Notes: generated by a model not told the origin, from the sequence alone. A stretch of 64,000 bases of DNA from Salipiger thiooxidans (GCF_900102075.1 NZ_FNAV01000003.1:1-64000), one strand, 5' to 3'. Positions 45,942 to 54,988 are shown, counted from the stretch's first letter. Translations and numbers: made by a program.

Positions 45942-46493
45942 ATGAAGATGTGGGTGAAATGGCTCATTCTGGGCATCCTGTCGATCCTGTTCGGCCTGTT
46001 CGTGCTTGCGAACCCGGTCGCCGCCTCGATCGCCGTCACCACGCTCGCCGGCATCCTCTTCGCGGTCGCCGGCGGCTTCCAGATCTTCGCGGGGTTCGGC
46101 GAGGGCAGCACCTCGAACAAGGTCATGAGCTTCGGGCTCGGCCTGCTGCTGCTGCTGCTCGGGATCTCGCTGATGTTCCGCCCGCTCGAGGGCGTGGTGT
46201 CGCTGACGATGATCGTCACCATCCTCTTCGCCGCCAACGGCGTCACCCGGCTGATCACCGCCTTCCGGATGCGCCAGACCCCGTTCTTCTGGGCGATGCT
46301 GCTCTCGGGCGCGCTGTCGGTGCTGCTCGCAGGCTACATCATTGCCAACTTCTTCGAGGTCGCGCCCAGCCTTCTCGGGATCCTTCTGGGCATCGAGCTG
46401 ATGTTCAACGGCATCGGGCTGGTGATCCTCGCCTTCTTCCTGCGCACCCACGCGGAAGAGATCAGGCAGGCGCTCAAGGACCTCGAGAAGTAA
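45942..46493 (+). CDS. HdeD/DUF308 family membrane protein
   Basis: This 183-residue protein has six hydrophobic helices in three similar hairpins, as in the HdeD family associated with acid resistance in E. coli. Visible landmarks are LGILSILFGLFVLANP, GGFQIFAGF and FNGIGLVILAFFLRTHAEE. ATG 45942 follows GAGGAGAACCACC. It is not part of the polysaccharide locus, though it converges with its ligase-like gene. Confidence 0.83.
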   Translation: MKMWVKWLILGILSILFGLFVLANPVAASIAVTTLAGILFAVAGGFQIFAGFGEGSTSNKVMSFGLGLLLLLLGISLMFRPLEGVVSLTMIVTILFAANGVTRLITAFRMRQTPFFWAMLLSGALSVLLAGYIIANFFEVAPSLLGILLGIELMFNGIGLVILAFFLRTHAEEIRQALKDLEK

Positions 46494-46500
46494 GCCGCCC

Positions 46501-47919
46501 TCAGGCCGCCACCGCCCGCACGGGCCCGGCCACCGGCGCGCGGCGAGCCTCTGCAAGCTCGCGCGCATGGATGCCCAGCAACACCAGCGCCGGCCACAGG
46601 AGATAGGCCTCGATCTCGAGGTTCTCGCCGAAGGTCAGCAGCACGATCACCATGCAGAGCCCCAGCGGCAGGCGCCCGCGCGGCCCCATGGCGGCATCGC
46701 GCAGCGCCAGCGACGTCTGCCAGATCAGCGGCACGGCAAAGGCCAGCAGCCCCACAAGCCCCTTCACGAAGAGCAGCCCGAACCACGTGTGGTGGCTGCC
46801 GATGGGCATGTACTCGACGATGTGCGGGCCCGGCTGCACGGTTCCGTGGCCGAACCAGACCGCCTCCTCGCGCCAACGTTCCTCGGCGATGCGCTGCAGG
46901 GTCTCGCGCACCCGGGTGCTGTCGGCGCGGGCGCCCTTGAAGGCGTCGACCCCGTTCGAGATGGTCCGCGCCAGCCACGTGCCGGTGATCGCCAGCGAGG
47001 CGGTCAGCCCCGCCGCCGCAGCCCAGGCCCAGCTGCGCAGCACCAGCGGCATCATGCGCGGCCCCATGGTGCAGGCCACCAGCCCGACGAGCCCCATGCG
47101 CGACTTCGACGCCAGGATCATCAGCACCCCCGCCGCGATCCCCGCCGCGCGCCAGCGCTTGTCGGTGTCCTCGAGCGCGAACAGCACCGTAGACACCCCG
47201 AGCAGCGCGGCAAAGGGCGACCAAGGCGCATAGAACTGCCAGCGCGGCGTCCACGAGGCCGGGTCGAAGGTGAAGAAGTAGACCGAGAAATACTCGGGCC
47301 CCGGGCCGCCGATGGCCTTGAGCGGCGAGGTCCAGATGCGCTCGGGCAGCCCGAGATGAGGGGCGGCCAGCAGCACCGGCGCGAGGCAGAGGGTCACCAG
47401 CCCAAGCCGGCACTGGGCGCGGACGAGGATCTCGCGCCGGATCGGCAGCACCGCCCCGATCAGCGGGAAGAGCGCCAGCAGCGCCCATCCCTTGGCCCAG
47501 CCGATCGAGGACTTGATGGTCTGCTTCATGCCCAGCGACCAGTCGAGATGTCCGACCCAGAGCGCCACCAGCATGACCAGCATGCCGACGCCCCAGCCCC
47601 AGATCACCGGCGGCACCGGGCCGGTGGCACGCAGGTCCTCGCGGATCGCGGGCCCGAGGTAGAGCGACAGCCCCGCCAGCATCGCCAGCGTCCAGGCCAG
47701 CACCGGCCCCACCACGTAAAGCGCCCCGATGCCATAGAGCGGCCAGGTCCAGGTGATGGTCTTCCAGATCATCGCCTCGGCCGGGTTCCGGGGGGCAATG
47801 ACCGCTGCGGAGCGGGGCGCCGCGATGACGGCCTCCGAAGGGTCTTGCGGGCAAATCACGGCCCCGGCAGGACCACGGGGAGCGATCACCGCATCCGGGG
47901 AGTTGCGACCGGCGCTCAC
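46501..47919 (-). CDS. O-antigen ligase-like (Wzy/ExoQ-type) membrane protein with N-terminal repeats
   Basis: This 472-residue polytopic protein has about eleven helices. A large periplasmic loop and a small region with WFGHGTVQPGPHIVEYMPIGSHHTWFGLLFVKG match the O-antigen ligase/polymerase family, which joins or polymerises lipid-linked glycans. The chosen GTG 47919 overlaps the Wzz-like stop (GTGA). It adds 49 residues made of four imperfect AVIAPRxPAx-type repeats, which vary by synonymous changes and keep frame, so they look translated. An ATG at 47772 (423 residues) is the alternative start. Confidence 0.78.
   Translation of the reverse strand: MSAGRNSPDAVIAPRGPAGAVICPQDPSEAVIAAPRSAAVIAPRNPAEAMIWKTITWTWPLYGIGALYVVGPVLAWTLAMLAGLSLYLGPAIREDLRATGPVPPVIWGWGVGMLVMLVALWVGHLDWSLGMKQTIKSSIGWAKGWALLALFPLIGAVLPIRREILVRAQCRLGLVTLCLAPVLLAAPHLGLPERIWTSPLKAIGGPGPEYFSVYFFTFDPASWTPRWQFYAPWSPFAALLGVSTVLFALEDTDKRWRAAGIAAGVLMILASKSRMGLVGLVACTMGPRMMPLVLRSWAWAAAAGLTASLAITGTWLARTISNGVDAFKGARADSTRVRETLQRIAEERWREEAVWFGHGTVQPGPHIVEYMPIGSHHTWFGLLFVKGLVGLLAFAVPLIWQTSLALRDAAMGPRGRLPLGLCMVIVLLTFGENLEIEAYLLWPALVLLGIHARELAEARRAPVAGPVRAVAA
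47776..47893. repeat. Four imperfect 27-30 bp tandem repeats in the ligase-like gene
   Basis: On the minus strand four copies of a unit encoding A-V-I-x-P-x-x-P-x-x (the third unit is one codon shorter) lie between the GTG start and the first membrane helix. Differences between copies include synonymous GTG/GTC and ATC/ATT changes, and all lengths are multiples of three. Confidence 0.65.
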
Positions 47920-49352
47920 TGCCCCTGCCCCTTGACCGACAGCAGCCCACGGATCAGCGCGCCGCGGATCCAGGCGAGGCAGAGCGAGAAGAACAGCAGC
48001 ATGCAGGCGGCGACACCCGCGGCCAGCGCCAGCTTGCGGTTGGGCGACGACGGCCGGTCGGGCAGCGTCGGGTCCTCGAGCACCTGCACCAGCGGGTACG
48101 AGGCATATATGTCGGTCTTGCTCGACTGGGTGCGGGCGATGGCCGAGGCAAAGACCGCCTCCGCCACGCTGAAGTCGCGCTGCAGGTCCTCGAGCTGCGC
48201 CGCCAGCGGGGCCAGCGCATCGAGCCGGGCGCTCTCGGTCCGGCGCAGGGTCTGCAGTTCGGAAAGCTCCGCCGCGATGCCCGCGCGCTCGGCGTCCTGC
48301 CGGACGAGCTCGGTCAGCAGCGTCGCGCGGCCACCGTCGATGGCGCGTTCGAGCCGCAGCCCCTGCCCGGTCAGCTCCACGGCGCGGGCCTCGGCCTTGC
48401 TGCTCGCGGCGTCGAGCGTGGCGGCGGCCTTGACCACCTCGGGGTGCTGGCGCCCATAGCGCGACCGCACGTCGGCCAGCTCCGCCGAAGCCTCGGCGAT
48501 AGCATCGAGCAGCGCGAGATAGGTGCTGTCGCCATTGAGCCGCAGGATGGTCGAGGCCTCGGTAGGACCGGTGTCGAGCTGCAGCTCGAGCCGGCGCACC
48601 GCCGCCTCCTTGCTCTTGTGCTCGGTGGAGAGCGTCTCGATCTCGGCCTTGAGGTCGTCGAGTTCCTGCACCTGCCGCCGGTACTGCTCGGCCGAGTGGA
48701 GCCCGCTCTCGGCCTGCAGCCCGGCGATGTCCGAGCGGGTCGCGGCGACCGAGTTCTGGTATTCCTCCATGGCGGCGAGCCCGCCGTTCTGGCGGCTGTC
48801 GAGCTCGTCGCCGCGCAGACGGTCGATCTCGGTGAAGAAGGCATCCATCAGGGCGCCGTTGCGGGCCTGCGCCTCCTCGGGCGAGGGGCCGACCATCTCG
48901 ATATGGATGAACGCGGTCTGGTCGACGAGACGCACCCGAGGCTCGCCGAAACCGCGCGGATCGACGCCGAGCCGACCGGCCGCGTCTCGGATCACCCGGT
49001 CGGCGGCGAGCAGGCGCTTGTAGGTCTCGGTGGGCGAGATCGAGTTGCTGGCGAAGGCCGAGTTCGAATAGCTCGACGCCTGCCCGATGTCGGCGAGGTT
49101 GACCGAGGCCGACGCCCCCGAGCCAGGCAGGATCAGCGACATCTGGCTGCTGTAGCGCAGCGGCGCGGATTTCAGATAGCCGGTGATCGGCGCCCAGATC
49201 GCGGCCGATCCCAGCGCGAAGATCCACAGGTACCGCGGCAGACGGCTGAGATCGAGCGAGGCGCCCCCCATGAGGAGGCGCCGGAATGTAAACCGGCGAA
49301 GGAATCGCGGCTTGCGGGCGGGCGTGTCGAGCGAGGCATCCTGCGAGGTCAT
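47916..49352 (-). CDS. Wzz/GumC-type polysaccharide chain-length and export protein
   Basis: This 478-residue inner-membrane protein has two helices (about residues 40-60 and 445-465) flanking a long periplasmic coiled-coil domain, as in Wzz/PCP proteins. The N-terminal part starts RYSSQMSLILPGSGASAS, and the C-terminal proline motif LPDRPSSPNRKLALAAG precedes the second helix. A tyrosine-kinase domain is absent. ATG 49352 has AAGGAG seven bases upstream. A candidate operator lies 91 bp upstream. Confidence 0.88.
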   Translation of the reverse strand: MTSQDASLDTPARKPRFLRRFTFRRLLMGGASLDLSRLPRYLWIFALGSAAIWAPITGYLKSAPLRYSSQMSLILPGSGASASVNLADIGQASSYSNSAFASNSISPTETYKRLLAADRVIRDAAGRLGVDPRGFGEPRVRLVDQTAFIHIEMVGPSPEEAQARNGALMDAFFTEIDRLRGDELDSRQNGGLAAMEEYQNSVAATRSDIAGLQAESGLHSAEQYRRQVQELDDLKAEIETLSTEHKSKEAAVRRLELQLDTGPTEASTILRLNGDSTYLALLDAIAEASAELADVRSRYGRQHPEVVKAAATLDAASSKAEARAVELTGQGLRLERAIDGGRATLLTELVRQDAERAGIAAELSELQTLRRTESARLDALAPLAAQLEDLQRDFSVAEAVFASAIARTQSSKTDIYASYPLVQVLEDPTLPDRPSSPNRKLALAAGVAACMLLFFSLCLAWIRGALIRGLLSVKGQGQ

Positions 49353-49442
49353 GGGCAAACTCCTTTGCCCAAGCTTCTACCTCAGCGTGTACCGTTCCGG
49401 GGGTGCGCGGCGGGAGACGCGCGGCGGGCGGATGTCCCGCCG

Positions 49443-49460
49443 CCTATCCGTCCGGACAGG
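49443..49460. promoter_or_regulatory. Exopolysaccharide operator site A
   Basis: CCTATCCGTCCGGACAGG is an 18-bp inverted repeat 91 bp upstream of the Wzz-like gene start. Three more copies of the motif lie at 50184, 51760 and 56502. Confidence 0.72.
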
Positions 49461-49463
49461 GTC

Positions 49464-50096
49464 TCAGAACAGCCCTTCGTCGCGCGCGACGATGGCGGCC
49501 TGGGTCCGGTTGTTGACCTCGAGCTTGCGGTAGAGCGTCTTCATGTGCAGCTTGATCGTCGGCTCCGTCAGGTCGAGATCGCGGGCGATCTCCTTGTTCG
49601 ACTTGCCCTCGGAGAGCCCACGCAGCACCTCGAGCTCACGCTTGGTGAGCCGTTCGGCCAGCGGGTGCTTCTCTTCCTCCTCGGCCGCGGTCATGAAGGC
49701 GATCGGGGCGTATTGCTCGCCCATCGCCATGAAACGCACCGCATTCACCAACGACTTCGCGGGCAGCGTCTTGGGCACGAAGCCGGCGGCGCCAAGCGCA
49801 AGCGCCTGTTCGGCGACATCCTTGGTGGCCTCGCCCGAGATCAGGGCGACGCGCTGGCCACCCTTCATCTCCAGCGCCTCGCGCAGGCTGTCGAGCCCGC
49901 GCATGCCCGGCATCTTGTAGTCGAGCAGCACGAGATTGTAGGCCTCGTCGTTGCGGATGCGCTCGCAGGCTTCCTCGAAACTCGACGCGGGCGTGGTTTC
50001 GATCCCGTCCTCGGCGCCGAGGAAGGCGATCAGCGTGTCCCTGAGCAGATCGTGGTCGTCTGCAATCAGCACTCTCATACCCATTTCACGTACCAT
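49464..50096 (-). CDS. LuxR family response regulator of the exopolysaccharide locus
   Basis: This 210-residue two-domain regulator has a receiver with acidic pocket (IADDHD), phosphoacceptor Asp59 in LVLLDYKMPG and switch residues LISGEA and VPKTLPAKS. A GerE helix-turn-helix follows (LTKRELEVLRGLSEGKSNKEIARDLDLTEPTIKLHMKTLYRKL in pieces). It lacks a cognate kinase next to it. The hybrid kinase at 52406 is the best candidate. Start 50096 is favoured over 50084 and 50078 by GGGACAG upstream, but all three are possible. Confidence 0.88.
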   Translation of the reverse strand: MVREMGMRVLIADDHDLLRDTLIAFLGAEDGIETTPASSFEEACERIRNDEAYNLVLLDYKMPGMRGLDSLREALEMKGGQRVALISGEATKDVAEQALALGAAGFVPKTLPAKSLVNAVRFMAMGEQYAPIAFMTAAEEEEKHPLAERLTKRELEVLRGLSEGKSNKEIARDLDLTEPTIKLHMKTLYRKLEVNNRTQAAIVARDEGLF

Positions 50097-50183
50097 CCTC
50101 TGTCCCGATCCGCGCAACCTACACGCGCACGGCCTCCCGGTTAAGCGATATTTAACCGTTTTCCTGTTTGCGAGGATAGATGA

Positions 50184-50201
50184 CATATCCAACCGGGTAG
50201 G
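50184..50201. promoter_or_regulatory. Exopolysaccharide operator site B
   Basis: CATATCCAACCGGGTAGG, the most divergent of the four copies, lies between the divergent response regulator (88 bp from its start) and the glycosyltransferase fusion (142 bp from its start). Confidence 0.62.
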
Positions 50202-50342
50202 TCCACTCGCGGAGACGTCATGGCGGGCGCGTTCGAAAGCCTGTTAAAACGTTTGCTCCACGCCGCTGACCTGTTGCGAAATTGCCCGGAATCGCTGCGC
50301 CACCGCATGAACGTGAGGACTTCAGAACGGAGGAGACACGTC

Positions 50343-51725
50343 ATGCGGATGATCCCGCCCCCTGCCTTTTCGACCGAACTCGCCACCCCGGCGCACGGCC
50401 TTCCCATGACCCGCGTGCTTGGCCAGCCAATCGTGGATGCCACCACCGACGACTGCGTCACCGCCCTGCTGGACGGCCGCGAGCGCACGGTGTTCTTCCT
50501 CAACGCCCATTGCGCCAACCTGCGGGCCCGCGACCGGGGCTATGCCGCCGCGCTGGCCCGGGCCGACGTGGTGCTGCCCGACGGGATCGGCGTCGAGCTG
50601 GCCGCCCGGATGACCGGCGACCGGCTGACCGAGAACCTCAACGGCACCGACTTCACCCCCGAGCTGCTGCGCGCCGCCGCCCGGCAGGGCCTGTCGGTCT
50701 TCCTCTTCGGCGCCCGTCCCGGCACCGCCGAGGCCGCCGCCGAACGACTGATGGCCGACATTCCCGGGCTGCGGATCGCCGGCACCCGCGACGGCTACGC
50801 GGGATCCGCAGATCCGGAGCGCGCGGTGCAGGAGATCAACGCCTCGGGCGCCGACATCCTGCTGGTCGCCATGGGCGTGCCGATGCAGGAGCTCTGGATT
50901 GACCGCCACCGCCCCGACCTCGCGCCGCGGCTGGTGCTAGGTGTCGGCGCGCTGTTCGACTTCCTCGCCGGCAACGTGCGCCGCGCGCCCGCCCCCGTCC
51001 GCAAGGCGCGGCTGGAATGGGCCTGGCGCCTCGCGCTCGAGCCGCGCCGGCTGGCGAGCCGCTACCTGCTCGGCAACGGCACCTTCCTGATGCGCGCGGC
51101 GGCCCACGCCCTGCGCATGGCGGGGCGCGACGCCATCGCCAAGCGCGCGCTCGACCTGACCGCGAGCGCTGCGCTGATCCTCTGCCTGGCGCCGGCGCTC
51201 TTGCTGGTAGCGGCGGTGATCCGGCTCGACAGCCGCGGCCCGGTGCTGTTCCGCCAGACCCGCATCGGCCGCAACGGCCGGGCCTTCACCATCTTCAAGT
51301 TCCGCACCATGCACACCGACGCCGCCGAGCGGCTGGCCGAGATCCGCGCGCTCTCGGACCGCGCGGGCATCTGCTTCAAGTCCCGCCACGACCCGCGCGT
51401 TACCCGCGTCGGCCGGCTGCTGCGGCGCTTCTCTGTCGACGAGCTGCCGCAGGTCTTCAACGTGCTCTTCGGCACCATGTCCCTGGTCGGCCCCCGGCCC
51501 GCGCTGCCCACGGAGGTCGCGGCCTACCCCGCCCGCGCGCTCGAGCGGCTGGCCGCGAAGCCGGGAATCACCGGGCTCTGGCAGGTCTCGGGCCGGGCCG
51601 ACATCGGCTTCGACAAGATGGTCGACATGGACATCGCATATGTTCGTTCTCGAGGCATACTTCTGGACGTGATGCTTCTTCTCCTCACCGCCCGCGCTGT
51701 CGCTTCCGGACGCGGAGCCTATTGA
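50343..51725 (+). CDS. Fusion of WecG/TagA-type glycosyltransferase and undecaprenyl-phosphate sugar phosphotransferase
   Basis: This 460-residue protein starts at ATG 50343 behind ACGGAGGAGACACGTC. Residues about 20-250 are a GT26 (WecG/TagA/CpsF) domain: FFLNAHCANLRARD, VVLPDGIGVELAARM, RAPAPVRKARLEWAWRLALEPRRL in pieces. Residues about 267-460 are a bacterial sugar transferase (HPT): DSRGPVLFRQTRIGRNG, FKFRTMHTDA, DELPQVFNVLFGTMSLVGPRP, KPGITGLWQVSGR. The HPT domain would load the first sugar-1-phosphate on the lipid carrier, and the GT26 domain would add the next sugar. Joining both in one chain is uncommon. Confidence 0.9.
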   Translation: MRMIPPPAFSTELATPAHGLPMTRVLGQPIVDATTDDCVTALLDGRERTVFFLNAHCANLRARDRGYAAALARADVVLPDGIGVELAARMTGDRLTENLNGTDFTPELLRAAARQGLSVFLFGARPGTAEAAAERLMADIPGLRIAGTRDGYAGSADPERAVQEINASGADILLVAMGVPMQELWIDRHRPDLAPRLVLGVGALFDFLAGNVRRAPAPVRKARLEWAWRLALEPRRLASRYLLGNGTFLMRAAAHALRMAGRDAIAKRALDLTASAALILCLAPALLLVAAVIRLDSRGPVLFRQTRIGRNGRAFTIFKFRTMHTDAAERLAEIRALSDRAGICFKSRHDPRVTRVGRLLRRFSVDELPQVFNVLFGTMSLVGPRPALPTEVAAYPARALERLAAKPGITGLWQVSGRADIGFDKMVDMDIAYVRSRGILLDVMLLLLTARAVASGRGAY

Positions 51726-51759
51726 AACCCCTACAGAATATGCCTTCGGGCGTCGGTCA

Positions 51760-51777
51760 CCTATCCGTTCGGGTAGG
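51760..51777. promoter_or_regulatory. Exopolysaccharide operator site C
   Basis: CCTATCCGTTCGGGTAGG lies 76 bp upstream of the molybdopterin-fold gene that precedes the hybrid kinase, and 35 bp past the end of the fusion gene. Confidence 0.72.
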
Positions 51778-51852
51778 TCTTCAATCCCGATCCGTGGATG
51801 AACCTGACCGGCGATGGTGGCAGAATTGCGGAAGATCCAAACAGGTGCGACC

Positions 51853-52368
51853 ATGATTCATTCCTCCTTCAGACTACTGACCGCCGCGGCGCTCACCGCG
51901 CTGGCCATGGCGTCCAGCGTCAAGGCCGAAGAACTGCCCGCGCCGGAAGGCACTGTCCTGCTCACCATCAGCGGTGACATCGAGAACACCAACGGCGACG
52001 GCATCGCGGAATTCGACATCGACATGCTGCGGGCCATCGGCGAAACCGAGATCACGACCGAGACGATCTGGACCCCCGGGACGAAGGTTTTCAAGGGCGT
52101 GCCGCTCAGCACGCTGCTTGAATATGTCGGCGCCGACGGCGAGAACATCGACGCGACAGCCATCAACGACTATTCCATTACCATCCCGATGTCCGACGCG
52201 GTGCCGACCGGCCCGATCATCGCCTACGAGATGGACGGAGAGTTGATGTCGCGTCGTGACAAGGGCCCGCTTTGGGTGATCTACCCGTTCTCGTCCTCCA
52301 GCGAGTACCGGACCGAGGTCATCTATTCGCGGAGCATCTGGCAGCTCGATCGTCTCGCGATCAAGTGA
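51853..52368 (+). CDS. Exported molybdopterin-binding-fold domain protein
   Basis: This 171-residue protein has a Sec signal (residues 1-25, ending SSVKAEE) and a short oxidoreductase molybdopterin-binding-like domain (TIWTPGTKVFKGVPLSTLLEYVGADGE; IAYEMDGELMSRRDKGPLWVIYP). The Cys that ligates molybdenum in sulfite-oxidase-type enzymes is absent, and the domain is about half the usual size, so catalysis is doubtful. It directly precedes a hybrid kinase with a periplasmic domain, and might act as its ligand-sensing partner. Confidence 0.8.
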   Translation: MIHSSFRLLTAAALTALAMASSVKAEELPAPEGTVLLTISGDIENTNGDGIAEFDIDMLRAIGETEITTETIWTPGTKVFKGVPLSTLLEYVGADGENIDATAINDYSITIPMSDAVPTGPIIAYEMDGELMSRRDKGPLWVIYPFSSSSEYRTEVIYSRSIWQLDRLAIK

Positions 52369-52405
52369 ATAAAGGCGCCCCTCGCGGGCCGAAGTGGGGG
52401 GCACC

Positions 52406-54988
52406 GTGGCGCTCACTGACAGAATTCGTCGTGGCGGCAAGGCCGTACTAGGGGCTTTCGCAGGCCTCAGTGTGCTTGCGATCCTCTTCATGTCCTTCGA
52501 GATCGTCGATGAGCTGCGCTTCCTGAGCTCGGCCAACTCGGACAACGTCCACTGGACGCTGTCCCAGGCCGAGGTCGAATTCCTCGAATTCCAGAATGCC
52601 GTCGACCGGGCCCGGATGGCCGACGACCCGCCGCCGAACCTCGATGAGGTCATCATCGAGTTCGACGTCTTCTACAGCCGCCTGGCAACGCTCGGCACCG
52701 GCCTGCTCTACTCGCCCCTGCGCGAGTGGTCGCAGTTCCGCACCCCGCTGCTCGACGCCCGCGAGCGGCTCGAGAACATGATCCCCCTGATCGACGGCCC
52801 CCGCACCGAGCTTGCGGCGGCGCTTCCGGACATGGCCACCGAGCTGACCGAGATCCGCCCGCTGATCCGCAAGATGGCGACCACCGGGCTCGAGTTCTTC
52901 GCCTTCGAATCCGACGCCAGCCGCACCTCTGTCGCCGTCACCCTGTCCCGCGTCGCGCTGCTGACCATCGGCCTGCTGATGGCGCTCGCGGCGCTGCTCT
53001 TCCACGCCCGCCGCGTCACCCGGAAGAGCCAGGACCGCGAGCGTGAGCTCGCCGCCTCGAACGCGCGGCTCCACACCATCGTCGGCACCTCGCTCGACGG
53101 CGTCATCGTGAGCGACCTCGACGGCAAGATCATCGATTTCAGCCCCTCGGCCGAGAAGATCTTCCAGCGCAGCGCGGAGGACGTGAAGGGCAAGCGCCTC
53201 GGCGAGATCATCGTCCCGGAATACCGCCGCGCCGAGCACGAGGAAAACCTCCGCCGCCTGCGCGAGACCGGCAACCACGAGATGCTGCGCAAGGGCCGCC
53301 TCAAGCTCGATTCGCTGCGCGCCGACGGCGAGATCTTCCCGACCGAATACTCCGTCGCCAAGGCCAGCGCCGGCGACGAGGACCTGCTGGTGGTCTTCCT
53401 CCGCGACATCTCGCACCGCGTCGCCGCCGAGAACGAGTTGGTTCAGGCTCGCGACCGTGCACTCGCTGGCGAAAAGGCCAAGGCCGAGTTCCTCGCGATG
53501 ATGACTCACGAGATCCGGACGCCGCTGAACGGCGTACTGGGCAACCTGTCGCTGCTCGAGGACACCAAGCTCAGCCTGCCGCAGAGCCGCTACGTGCGGA
53601 ACATGAAGATCTCGGGCGAGCTGCTGATGCGCCACGTCAACGACGTGCTCGACATCGCGCGCTTCGAGTCGGGCGCCGACACCGCGCAGGAGCAGGCGGT
53701 CCACATCGGCCACATGATCCAGGACATCGTCGACTCGCAGGTCAGCAACGCGCAGTCCCGCGGCAACGTGCTGCAATGGGGCTGGACCGGCGAGCCCGCC
53801 GGCTGGCTGCGGCTCGACGCCTCGCGCCTGCAGCAGGTGCTGCTGAACCTGATCGGCAACGCCATCAAGTTCACCCGCGACGGCCGCGTCACCATCGAAG
53901 CCGAGCTGCAACGCGAGGGCGGCGGGCTCGCGCTCGAGCTGCGCGTCATCGACACCGGCGCCGGCATCCCCGAGGCAGACCAGAAGCGCATCTTCGAGGA
54001 TTTCCAGACGGTCGAGCGGGCCGTGGGCGAAAGCATCGGCGGCACCGGGCTGGGTCTTGGCATCGTGCGCCGCTTCGTGCGCGCCATGAAGGGCGAGATC
54101 GGCGTCGAGAGCGATCCGGGCGAAGGCAGCGTCTTCTGGCTGCGCCTGCCGGTGACCGCCGCGGACGACATGCGCCCCGCGCTCGCCTCCGAGATCGAGC
54201 CCGAGGCCGCAGACGACCGCCAGCTCGACATCCTGCTGGCCGAGGACAATGACATCAACCTCGAACTCGCCCGCGAGGTGCTCGAACGCATGGGCCAGAC
54301 CGTGACCACCGCGCGCAACGGCCAGCAGGCGGTCGACGCCGCAGCAAAGCGGCACTTCGACCTGATCCTGATGGACATCCGCATGCCGGTGCTCGACGGG
54401 CTCGCCGCCACGCGCGAGATCCGAGCCGGCGACGGCCCCTGCCGCGAGACGCCGATCGTCGCCTTCTCGGCCAACGTGCTGCCCGAGGCCCGCGACCGCT
54501 TCGCCGCCGCCGGGATGAGCGACTTCCTCGGCAAGCCACTGCAGACCACAGAGCTGCGGCAGGTAATCGCGCGGCTCAGCAAGAAGCACCGCGCCATGGC
54601 ACCCGCTGCCGAACCGGTTCCTGCACCGGCCCCTGCCCCGGATCCCGTGGCGGTGCAGCCGACGCCCGCGCCTGCCCCGACACCTGCCCCGCAGGCCGCG
54701 GCCGAGCATGACCGCGACAGCGTGATCGCCCTGCTCGGACGCCGTCACCTCGAGGAAACCGAAGAGCTCTTCGACTGGCTCGCCGCTTGCCCCGACGATC
54801 TCGGCGCCGTCGCCGACCGCGCCCACAAGATCGCCGGCAGCGCCGCGGCCTTCGGGCAGCAGCGCCTGCGCGACGCACTGGTGGCGCTCGAGAAGGCCGC
54901 CGAGACCGGCGACCCCGACGCCGTGGCGCCCGCGATCTCGCGCGCCCGCGCCGCGTGGGAAACCGCGCCCGCCCCCTGCGTGGGCTGA
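52406..54988 (+). CDS. Hybrid sensor histidine kinase with PAS, receiver and Hpt domains
   Basis: This 860-residue kinase has two membrane helices (about residues 13-34 and 177-200) around a helical periplasmic sensor domain and no evident HAMP. A PAS domain follows (about 215-340), then HisKA with His368 in MMTHEIRTPLNG. The HATPase has NLIGNAIKFTRDG and GTGLGLGIV, the receiver has Asp657 in LILMDIRMPVLDG, a Pro/Ala linker follows, and the C-terminal Hpt has His807 in RAHKIAGSAAAFG. Start GTG 52406 follows GGGGGGCACC. A GTG at 52394 is possible. The His-Asp-His relay would end on a separate response regulator. Confidence 0.9.
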   Translation: MALTDRIRRGGKAVLGAFAGLSVLAILFMSFEIVDELRFLSSANSDNVHWTLSQAEVEFLEFQNAVDRARMADDPPPNLDEVIIEFDVFYSRLATLGTGLLYSPLREWSQFRTPLLDARERLENMIPLIDGPRTELAAALPDMATELTEIRPLIRKMATTGLEFFAFESDASRTSVAVTLSRVALLTIGLLMALAALLFHARRVTRKSQDRERELAASNARLHTIVGTSLDGVIVSDLDGKIIDFSPSAEKIFQRSAEDVKGKRLGEIIVPEYRRAEHEENLRRLRETGNHEMLRKGRLKLDSLRADGEIFPTEYSVAKASAGDEDLLVVFLRDISHRVAAENELVQARDRALAGEKAKAEFLAMMTHEIRTPLNGVLGNLSLLEDTKLSLPQSRYVRNMKISGELLMRHVNDVLDIARFESGADTAQEQAVHIGHMIQDIVDSQVSNAQSRGNVLQWGWTGEPAGWLRLDASRLQQVLLNLIGNAIKFTRDGRVTIEAELQREGGGLALELRVIDTGAGIPEADQKRIFEDFQTVERAVGESIGGTGLGLGIVRRFVRAMKGEIGVESDPGEGSVFWLRLPVTAADDMRPALASEIEPEAADDRQLDILLAEDNDINLELAREVLERMGQTVTTARNGQQAVDAAAKRHFDLILMDIRMPVLDGLAATREIRAGDGPCRETPIVAFSANVLPEARDRFAAAGMSDFLGKPLQTTELRQVIARLSKKHRAMAPAAEPVPAPAPAPDPVAVQPTPAPAPTPAPQAAAEHDRDSVIALLGRRHLEETEELFDWLAACPDDLGAVADRAHKIAGSAAAFGQQRLRDALVALEKAAETGDPDAVAPAISRARAAWETAPAPCVG

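Noticed and set aside
46501-49227. A single 908-codon frame covering the ligase-like gene and the antisense-frame part of the Wzz-like gene
   Set aside because: Only the portion after 47919 shows protein-like sequence. The upstream part is an off-frame reading of the Wzz-like gene, which itself has clear motifs.
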